Of a DNA stretch of 11,258 nucleotides, positions 6,467 to 11,258 are shown piece after piece. Position 1 is the first letter of the stretch; each line of letters starts with the position of its first letter. The notes below the pieces were generated by a model. The model was not told the DNA's origin, searched no databases, and saw only the letters and a list, made by a program, of their open reading frames with translations. The position numbers and the translations under genes were made by a program. This stretch comes from JAOUEE01 sp051011595 (GTDB lineage: Bacteria; Actinomycetota; Acidimicrobiia; Acidimicrobiales; SHLQ01), in contig JBPCTQ010000103.1 in the NCBI GenBank assembly GCA_051011595.1, forward strand, positions 1 through 11,258, in the 5' to 3' direction.

Positions 6467-8086
6467 TCAGGCCGAATCGACGTTGAGCAGGATGGTGTGA
6501 TGGCCTTCGGCCCCGTCGGGGCGGGGTGGGGCGATCGAGTCGGGCTGGACCGTTCCGTCGCCGTCGATGGCCCGGCACTGCAATGCGATCTGGCCCGGTT
6601 CGGCGTCGAACTCGAACTTCCACTGGAGCCAGGTCTCGTCGCTCAGGCCCTCGCCGAGGTCGGCTGGTTGCCAGTCGCCGGCGTTGACCCGCACCTCGAC
6701 GCCGCTGATGCCGCGGGTGGGTGCCCAGGCCACGCCGCCGACCGCGACTCGGCCGGCGGCAACCGTGTCGTTGTTGCGCGGGGCATCGATACGGCTCTGG
6801 GTCTTGATGGGTCCGAGCTTGCCCCAGCCTCGGGGAATCCAGAAGCCGTCGACGCCGTCCCAGGTGGTGAGGCTGATCTCTTCGACCCATTTGACGGCCG
6901 AGACGTACCCGTAGACACCGGCCACCACCAGGCGAACCGGGAAACCGTGTTGGATGGGCAGCGGCTCGCCGTTCATGCCGTATGCCACCAGCGCCTGGCG
7001 GCCGTCTCGGAGCAGCTCGAGGGGGAACCCGGCCGTGAAGTCGTCGACCGAACGACCGAACACCTGCTCGGCCCCGTCCTGGATGCCGGCTTCTTCGAGC
7101 ACATCGAGCAGGGGCACACCGGTCCACACCGCGTTGCCCACCAGATCGCCACCCACCTCGTTGGACACACACGACAAGGTGATGGGGACGTCGATCGCCT
7201 CCATGGCCTGGAGCTCGGCGAACGACAACGAGTAGGGGTTGTCGACCATGCCGTTGATGTCGAGGCTCCAGGTGTCCGGGTTGACCTGGGGCTTCGTGAA
7301 CGCCGTGTCGATCAGGTAGAAGTCGTCGTTGGGGGTGATGTACGGGGCGATGCCGGGTACGTCGTCGAGTGTGGTCAGGGCGCGCAGCGCTTCATCGGTG
7401 TTGGCCGCGTCGCCGGGCAGGGTGAGGGCCTCGCGGGCCGACTGCACGCCCGAGGACGTCTCGAGGTGGCGCGCCCAGCGGGCCAGCACGACCGATCCCA
7501 CGGCCCCGGCACCAGCCCACGCCAGGAAGTTGCGTCGGTTGTGGTGGGGGTTGGTGGGGTCTTCGCCGGCCTCGGACGGGTCCGAGCCGCGGGCGGGGCC
7601 ACGCAGCACACGGAGGAGAAAGGCGGTGATGCCGATACCCACGGCGGCCGCCAGAAAGGCCGTGACCCACGCCCACCCGGTCGATGAGAGCGGGTTACGG
7701 GCCGCCGCCCAGCCCCCGACCACCGCGAAGAGTCCGAAGCCGATGATCACCGGGCGCAACGACTTGCGGGAGCGCCATCCGAGCAGGGCACCGATGACCA
7801 GGGCGGCGATGACGATGCCCCACAAGGTGATGGTCTTCTGGGCGGTGCCGAGGGTCTCGATGGACTGGGCGGCCACGTCACCAGGGGCGTAGTCGACGAT
7901 GACCTCGCCCACCGCAACCACGAGTGACGGCACCTGGTCACTGATGCCGTCGATCAGCTCGGCGAAGGTGAGGGCGCCGGCTGCCCCGACCGCGCCGGCG
8001 ATGGCCCGACCCCACCAGTTCGGGTCGGAATCGTCGGTATCGGTGCGTTCGAGGTCGCTTTCGATCGGCGCGTCGGTGGTGCTCAT
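6467..8086 (-). CDS. Membrane-anchored sulfite oxidase-family molybdopterin-dependent oxidoreductase
   Basis: A 539-residue protein with an N-terminal membrane part and a molybdenum-cofactor catalytic part. Hydrophobic helices are at about 27-47, 87-103, 112-129 and 138-160. A Tat-like HHNRRNFL motif with a hydrophobic stretch follows at 181-204. The catalytic domain (about 245-430) carries the Moco ligand Cys306 in PITLSCVSNEVGG, then HGFPVRLVV (380-388) and WVEEISL. The C-terminal part (about 432-539) is the Ig-like Mo-co dimerisation domain, ending in GHHTILLNV. There is no haem b5 domain. The catalytic domain should therefore face outside and pass electrons to a membrane or soluble carrier not encoded in the same frame. 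Substrates in this family include sulfite and sulfoxides; none can be assigned here. ATG 8086 has only a weak ribosome site. It is the first gene of the operon, divergent from rsgA. Confidence 0.93.
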   Translation of the reverse strand: MSTTDAPIESDLERTDTDDSDPNWWGRAIAGAVGAAGALTFAELIDGISDQVPSLVVAVGEVIVDYAPGDVAAQSIETLGTAQKTITLWGIVIAALVIGALLGWRSRKSLRPVIIGFGLFAVVGGWAAARNPLSSTGWAWVTAFLAAAVGIGITAFLLRVLRGPARGSDPSEAGEDPTNPHHNRRNFLAWAGAGAVGSVVLARWARHLETSSGVQSAREALTLPGDAANTDEALRALTTLDDVPGIAPYITPNDDFYLIDTAFTKPQVNPDTWSLDINGMVDNPYSLSFAELQAMEAIDVPITLSCVSNEVGGDLVGNAVWTGVPLLDVLEEAGIQDGAEQVFGRSVDDFTAGFPLELLRDGRQALVAYGMNGEPLPIQHGFPVRLVVAGVYGYVSAVKWVEEISLTTWDGVDGFWIPRGWGKLGPIKTQSRIDAPRNNDTVAAGRVAVGGVAWAPTRGISGVEVRVNAGDWQPADLGEGLSDETWLQWKFEFDAEPGQIALQCRAIDGDGTVQPDSIAPPRPDGAEGHHTILLNVDSA

Positions 8087-8200
8087 CAGGGTGTGTGCCT
8101 CTTGGTCGTCTCGCTACGCAACGACGCTGGGTGTCGTTTGGTTCCCGGGCTGGAGGGGTTCGTGCTGGCGGTCGGGGCGGGCGTCGACAACCATCGTCGC
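8087..8200. promoter_or_regulatory. Divergent intergenic region between the operon and rsgA
   Basis: 114 bases separate the start of the molybdoenzyme gene (minus) from the chosen rsgA ATG (plus), so promoters for both units should lie here or just inside the genes. I see no convincing -35/-10 pair on either strand and no strong inverted repeat. The role rests on gene arrangement alone. Confidence 0.45.
8152..8156 (+). promoter_or_regulatory. Possible ribosome binding site pointing to an alternative rsgA GTG start
   Basis: GGAGG followed 5 bases later by GTG at 8162, in frame with rsgA. If used, RsgA would be 13 residues longer (354 rather than 341). The ATG at 8201 has no comparable site. 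Confidence 0.4.
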
Positions 8201-9226
8201 ATGTCCGGTGACGATTCGTTGCGTTCCATGGGCTGGGACGACCAGTGGGCCAGCCATCCGTTGCCCGACGATCCGTCGGCGCGGCCCGGTCGTCTGGTCC
8301 GGGTCGAGCGGGGAGAGTGCGATGCGGTCACCGTCGTGGGCCCCGAACGGGTGGTGTCGGACTCGCTGCGGTCCCAGGACGAGTTGGCGCCCGTCACCGG
8401 CGATTGGGTGGCGGTGGTCGACGATGCCGACGTGGGCCCCTCCATTGCCACCGTGTTGCCCCGGCGACGAATGTTGGTGCGTCGCGACCCCTCCGAGGAG
8501 GTCGTCGAGCAACCGCTGGTGGCCAACATCGATGCGGTGGGGGTGGTGCACGGGCTCGACCGACCGCTGTCGCCCGGGCGTATCGAACGGTTCCTGGTCC
8601 TGGCCTGGGACAGCGGAGCCGTGCCGCTCATCGTGTTGACCAAAGCGGACGAGGTGCACATCGAGCACGCGCACGAGGTGGCAGCCACCGTCGCCGCGGT
8701 CGCCCCCGACATCGAGATCCTCACGACGCGGGCCGACGAGCCGGCCTCGGCCGACGCGCTGCTCACCTATGCACCGCCTGGGAACACGCTGGTGCTCATC
8801 GGAGAGTCGGGGACGGGCAAGTCCACGCTGGTCAATCTGCTCATCGGTGAGGAGCGTCAGGCCACCACCGAAGTCCGCGATGTCGATGCCGCCGGCCGCC
8901 ACACCACTGTGACCCGCGATCTGGTGGCGCTCCCGCAGGGCGGCATGATCATTGACACCCCCGGTGTGCGCGCCGTTGGTGTGTGGGACGCCGACGATGC
9001 ACTGGCTCGGGTGTTCGGCGACGTCATCGAGTTGGCCAACCAGTGTCGATTCGGTGACTGCGCCCATGGTCCCGAGCCCGGTTGTGCGGTGCAGGACGCA
9101 GTGGCATCGGGTGCCCTCGACGAGCGGCGACTCGAGCGGTATCGCCTGATGGTGGCCGAGCTCGAACAACAGGCCGAACGTTCGCGCCAACGGGAGCGGC
9201 GAAGTGGGGGCCGGCGCCGACGCTGA
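8201..9226 (+). CDS. rsgA: Ribosome small subunit-dependent GTPase RsgA
   Basis: A 341-residue circularly permuted GTPase that checks late 30S subunit assembly in the cytoplasm. The N-terminal OB-fold covers about 30-90. The G motifs come in the permuted order G4-G5-G1-G2-G3: TKAD (147-150), TTRAD (175-179), the P-loop GESGTGKS (201-208), a Thr-rich switch RHTTVTRD (233-240) and DTPG (252-255). A zinc site follows: Cys282, Cys287, His289 and Cys295 in QCRFGDCAHGPEPGC. The C-terminal tail is Arg-rich, as expected for rRNA binding. Length matches the family. ATG 8201 places WDD about 12 residues from the N-terminus, as in other actinobacterial copies; GTG 8162 with a good ribosome site is the alternative. 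It stands alone on the plus strand, and its neighbours have no link with ribosome assembly. Confidence 0.95.
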   Translation: MSGDDSLRSMGWDDQWASHPLPDDPSARPGRLVRVERGECDAVTVVGPERVVSDSLRSQDELAPVTGDWVAVVDDADVGPSIATVLPRRRMLVRRDPSEEVVEQPLVANIDAVGVVHGLDRPLSPGRIERFLVLAWDSGAVPLIVLTKADEVHIEHAHEVAATVAAVAPDIEILTTRADEPASADALLTYAPPGNTLVLIGESGTGKSTLVNLLIGEERQATTEVRDVDAAGRHTTVTRDLVALPQGGMIIDTPGVRAVGVWDADDALARVFGDVIELANQCRFGDCAHGPEPGCAVQDAVASGALDERRLERYRLMVAELEQQAERSRQRERRSGGRRRR

Positions 9227-9311
9227 CGATGGGGTTGGAGCGGTGGTCGCACCTCGACGGCGCCGCCGATGGAGTCCCCCTGTTGTCTCCGAGAGTGTCC
9301 GACCGGCTCGG

Positions 9312-9317
9312 TAGTTT
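9312..9317 (+). promoter_or_regulatory. Possible -10 element of a leaderless promoter for the HNH gene
   Basis: TAGTTT fits the TANNNT -10 pattern and ends 6 bases before ATG 9324. Transcription starting about 7 bases downstream would begin at the A of the ATG, which fits the leaderless mRNAs common in actinobacteria. No ribosome site precedes this ATG. No -35 is visible at normal spacing. Confidence 0.4.
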
Positions 9318-9323
9318 GGGGCC

Positions 9324-10577
9324 ATGCAAATCGAACATGTGTTCGCTTCGGTGTCGGATGATCCCGCCGCCATGACCGACGATGAGCTCACCCTCGGATT
9401 GCAGGCGTGCGCAAGGGGGCGGGCCCACCTCGACGGCTGCGAGGCCCGCATCCTCGCCGAGGTCACCAAACGACAGTTGGCCACCAAGGCCGGGTTGGCC
9501 GATCCGGCCAAGGTGCTGCGCCAGGCCACTGGCGTGAGCGGTCGCGAGTCACGCAAACGGGCCAAACTCTCGCGCCAGCTCGAACGGCTGCCCCGTGTGG
9601 CCGACGGCTTGCGCGGAGGTGACCTCACGCTCGAACACGCGTCCCTGCTGGCCGATGCCCATGCCGACCACGCTCGTTGCGTCGAGGCCGCCGAACCCGA
9701 ACTGTTGGCCATGGCCACCCGCTCCAACCCCGACGACTTCCGCACCCAGCTCCAGCAGTGGCAGCGCAGCCAGTCGGGCGACGACGGCGAGACCGAATTG
9801 GCCGGCCAGCGGCGGCGACGGCGGGGATCCATCTACGACAACGACGACGGCATGGCGGTGGTGTTCGCCGAGCTCGATCCCATCTGGGGGGCCGAGGTGC
9901 ATAGTGCGATTCAACACCACGCCGATCGACTGTGGCGGCGCGAGGCCAAGACTGGTCAGGCCACCCACATCCCCCGGTCTCGCCGACGTCAACTCTTCGC
10001 CGATGCACTGTTGGAGATGGCCCGCCTGTCGATGAACCCGGCCGGAGCGGCCGACGACGACGGTGCTGGTCCACTGGCGCCCCCGCACGCATCGCTGGTG
10101 GCGGTGATCGGCATCAACTGGCTGATGGGTCGCCTCGATGAGGCCGGTTTCAGCGAGTTGGCCGATGGCACTCCCGTACCCGTGTCCGAGCTCCGCAAGC
10201 TGGCCGCCCAGGTCGGCATCATCCCCATGGTGCTCGACACCGACGGCACCGTGCTCGACATGGGACGGCGGTCACGGTGCGCCACCGACGAGCAACGGTT
10301 GGCGCTGCTGGTGCGCGACGGGGTGTGTGCCTTCCCCGACTGCGATCAGTCCGGTGCCGGCTTCACCCACGCTCACCACATCGTGGAGTGGGCCCAGGGT
10401 GGACGAACCGACCTCGACGGCCTGGTCAACGTGTGTGCGGCCGATCATCATCAGATCCACGACCGCGGATGGGCCGTCGGCCGAGCCGACGACGGCACGT
10501 GGTGGACCCATCGACCCGACGGCACACCCCACAAACCGCTGCGCCGCCGATCACCGCCACCGGCCGACACTGGATGA
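9324..10577 (+). CDS. DUF222 and HNH endonuclease domain protein (13E12 repeat family)
   Basis: A 417-residue protein. Residues about 15-310 form the mostly helical, Arg-rich DUF222 region, with the typical VLRQATGVSGRESRKRAKL segment (64-82). Residues about 330-382 are an HNH nuclease domain: zinc Cys335 and Cys340 in CAFPDC, then HAHHIVEW (349-356), Asn369, Cys371 and HHQIH (375-379). All expected HNH residues are present, so the nuclease appears intact. The family is the REP13E12 group of actinobacteria, usually present in several diverged copies per genome; biological role and DNA target are not established. ATG 9324 is favoured by the -10-like element; an in-frame ATG at 9372 is the alternative. 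It stands 97 bases after rsgA, and its 3' end faces the ferredoxin gene across 52 bases in which I see no clear terminator. Confidence 0.93.
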   Translation: MQIEHVFASVSDDPAAMTDDELTLGLQACARGRAHLDGCEARILAEVTKRQLATKAGLADPAKVLRQATGVSGRESRKRAKLSRQLERLPRVADGLRGGDLTLEHASLLADAHADHARCVEAAEPELLAMATRSNPDDFRTQLQQWQRSQSGDDGETELAGQRRRRRGSIYDNDDGMAVVFAELDPIWGAEVHSAIQHHADRLWRREAKTGQATHIPRSRRRQLFADALLEMARLSMNPAGAADDDGAGPLAPPHASLVAVIGINWLMGRLDEAGFSELADGTPVPVSELRKLAAQVGIIPMVLDTDGTVLDMGRRSRCATDEQRLALLVRDGVCAFPDCDQSGAGFTHAHHIVEWAQGGRTDLDGLVNVCAADHHQIHDRGWAVGRADDGTWWTHRPDGTPHKPLRRRSPPPADTG

Positions 10578-10629
10578 TTCGCCCGGAGAAGAGCTGGATT
10601 CGGGTGGTCGACGGCGGGCTAGGGCCGGT

Positions 10630-10863
10630 CTAAGGCTCGATGAAGATGCACTCGCCGGGGCATTCCTCGGCCGACTCGATGGTGGCCTCTTCTTGCCCGT
10701 CGGGCACCACCGCCACTCCTTCGGCGCCGGCCGGGTCGTCGAAGACCTTGTCGCCTTCTTTGACATAGGCCAGTCCGTCGTCGAGCAGGGTGAAGACGTC
10801 GGGTGCGATCTCCTCACACAGGCCGTCGCCGGTGCAAAGATCCTGGTCGATCCACACCTTCAT
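10630..10863 (-). CDS. Small single-cluster ferredoxin ([3Fe-4S] or Asp-ligated [4Fe-4S])
   Basis: A 77-residue acidic ferredoxin of the kind that often serves cytochrome P450s in actinobacteria. The opening MKVWIDQDLCTGDGLCEEIA is typical. Cluster ligands are Cys10, Cys16 and Cys68 (in ECPGEC). The middle position of the first motif (C10-x2-D13-x2-C16) is Asp, not Cys, matching the arrangement in Pyrococcus furiosus ferredoxin, where Asp holds the fourth iron. A further Cys72 follows four residues after Cys68, where most relatives have Ala. The start is firm: ATG 10863 has AGGAGGTG 7 bases upstream, and the ATG overlaps the TGA of the upstream HTH gene (ATGA). No P450 or ferredoxin reductase is encoded in this window, so its partner is unknown. 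Confidence 0.94.
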   Translation of the reverse strand: MKVWIDQDLCTGDGLCEEIAPDVFTLLDDGLAYVKEGDKVFDDPAGAEGVAVVPDGQEEATIESAEECPGECIFIEP

Positions 10864-11222
10864 CGGGTTGCACCTCCTGCGGCCTGGGCCAGCTTGTAGT
10901 CGGCCAGCGCTTCTACCCGCTGGACATGAGCAGGCGACCGTTTCAACCGGGCCGCCATCTCCACGTCGTCGACCCCGTTGTCTCTGCCCCGCAGCACCCG
11001 GCGTTCGATGGGACGCAGATCCCATGGGGCTCGTTGCTGGACGGGAGCGGCCGGGCGGGGCAACTTGGCCAGCGCCAGGGTGCGGCGGACATAACCGGGA
11101 CTGCGGCGTAGCCGCCAGGCAATCTCGGCGTCGGACTGGCCGGCATTCTCGAGCCGGAGGACGGTGCGTTCGATCGGACGAAGGTGTCCGGCATCCTCGG
11201 CCTCGGGAGATGCTTCGGTCAT
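10860..11222 (-). CDS. Tandem helix-turn-helix repeat protein
   Basis: A 120-residue protein that I do not recognise as a named family. It is built from two copies of a roughly 42-residue unit (about 13-54 and 68-109), each starting LRPIER, with 23 of about 41 positions identical. Each unit reads like the C-terminal helix-turn-helix of LuxR or sigma-70 region 4 proteins: an ER.VLR helix, then (S/D)D.E.A.RL.RSP..V as turn and recognition helix. No sensor or catalytic domain is present. The linker (55-67) is Pro/Ala-rich. Binding of two adjacent DNA half-sites is a natural inference. ATG 11222 has GGAGG 5 bases upstream. Its TGA overlaps the ferredoxin ATG, so the two are surely co-transcribed and probably translationally coupled; it may regulate its own unit. 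Confidence 0.85.
   Translation of the reverse strand: MTEASPEAEDAGHLRPIERTVLRLENAGQSDAEIAWRLRRSPGYVRRTLALAKLPRPAAPVQQRAPWDLRPIERRVLRGRDNGVDDVEMAARLKRSPAHVQRVEALADYKLAQAAGGATR
10871..10878 (-). promoter_or_regulatory. Full-strength ribosome binding site for the ferredoxin gene
   Basis: AGGAGGTG on the minus strand, an 8-base match to the 16S rRNA 3' end, 7 bases before ATG 10863. It is embedded in the last codons of the HTH gene (encoding Gly-Gly). Confidence 0.85.
10896..11186 (-). repeat. Internal duplication encoding the two HTH units
   Basis: Codons for the two LRPIER units lie at about 11186-11061 and 11021-10896. The protein copies are about 56 percent identical, so this is an old in-gene duplication, not a recent DNA repeat. 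Confidence 0.75.
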
Positions 11223-11227
11223 GTGTG

Positions 11228-11232
11228 CCTCC
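11228..11232 (-). promoter_or_regulatory. Ribosome binding site for the HTH repeat gene
   Basis: GGAGG on the minus strand, 5 bases before ATG 11222; it supports that start. Only 26 more bases are visible upstream, so the promoter cannot be judged. Confidence 0.7.
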
Positions 11233-11258
11233 GATGGTGATTGGCGGGCGGACCGTCG

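Noticed and set aside
6443..7687. 414-codon plus-strand open frame opposite the molybdoenzyme gene
   Set aside because: No recognisable motif, and it lies antisense to a gene with clear Moco residues.
9289..9311. Inverted repeat ccgag/ctcgg upstream of the HNH gene as an operator
   Set aside because: Only 5 bp with a 13-base loop; expected by chance in GC-rich sequence.
8114..9832. 572-codon minus-strand open frame across rsgA and the start of the HNH gene
   Set aside because: It spans two well-supported plus-strand genes and the gap between them, and its protein is low-complexity with no motif.
10578..10629. Bidirectional terminator between the convergent HNH and ferredoxin genes
   Set aside because: I could find no stable stem with a T-run in either direction.

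Overview
The window is GC-rich, gene-dense DNA from a high-GC actinobacterium. The DUF222/HNH gene, the three-Cys RsgA zinc site, the P450-type ferredoxin and the codon use fit the class Acidimicrobiia best, but that placement is an inference; there is no rRNA or marker gene to prove it. I found no tRNA, rRNA, CRISPR array or insertion sequence, and no stretch over 300 bases without a gene.

Left part (1-8086, all minus strand): six genes run in one direction as a probable operon. In transcription order they are a membrane-anchored sulfite-oxidase-family molybdoenzyme (8086-6467), a membrane-anchored YceI-family protein (6403-5666), a Rieske domain fused to an FMN glutamate-synthase-type domain (5649-4039), a Rieske domain fused to a pyruvate-oxidase-like thiamine diphosphate enzyme (3974-1983), an alkaline-phosphatase-superfamily phosphodiesterase (1978-926) and a short MenE-like acyl-CoA synthetase that runs off the left edge (915-1). 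Gaps are 63, 16, 64, 4 and about 10 bases. Two small hairpins lie in the two larger gaps.

The most striking point is that two neighbouring genes encode unrelated catalytic domains, each headed by its own Rieske [2Fe-2S] domain. Together with the molybdoenzyme and YceI protein this looks like an uncharacterised redox pathway: two extracytoplasmic, membrane-tethered proteins followed by two cytoplasmic enzymes wired to 2Fe-2S centres, and then a phosphodiesterase and a carboxylate-CoA ligase. Substrates cannot be read from the sequence.

Middle (8201-10577, plus strand): rsgA, the 30S-assembly GTPase, is divergent from the operon. It is followed by a separate DUF222/HNH endonuclease gene of the 13E12 family, which has a plausible leaderless promoter.

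Right part (11222-10630, minus strand, convergent with the HNH gene): a two-gene unit. A small protein made of two copies of a helix-turn-helix repeat overlaps, by ATGA, a 77-residue single-cluster ferredoxin that has Asp in place of the second cluster Cys.
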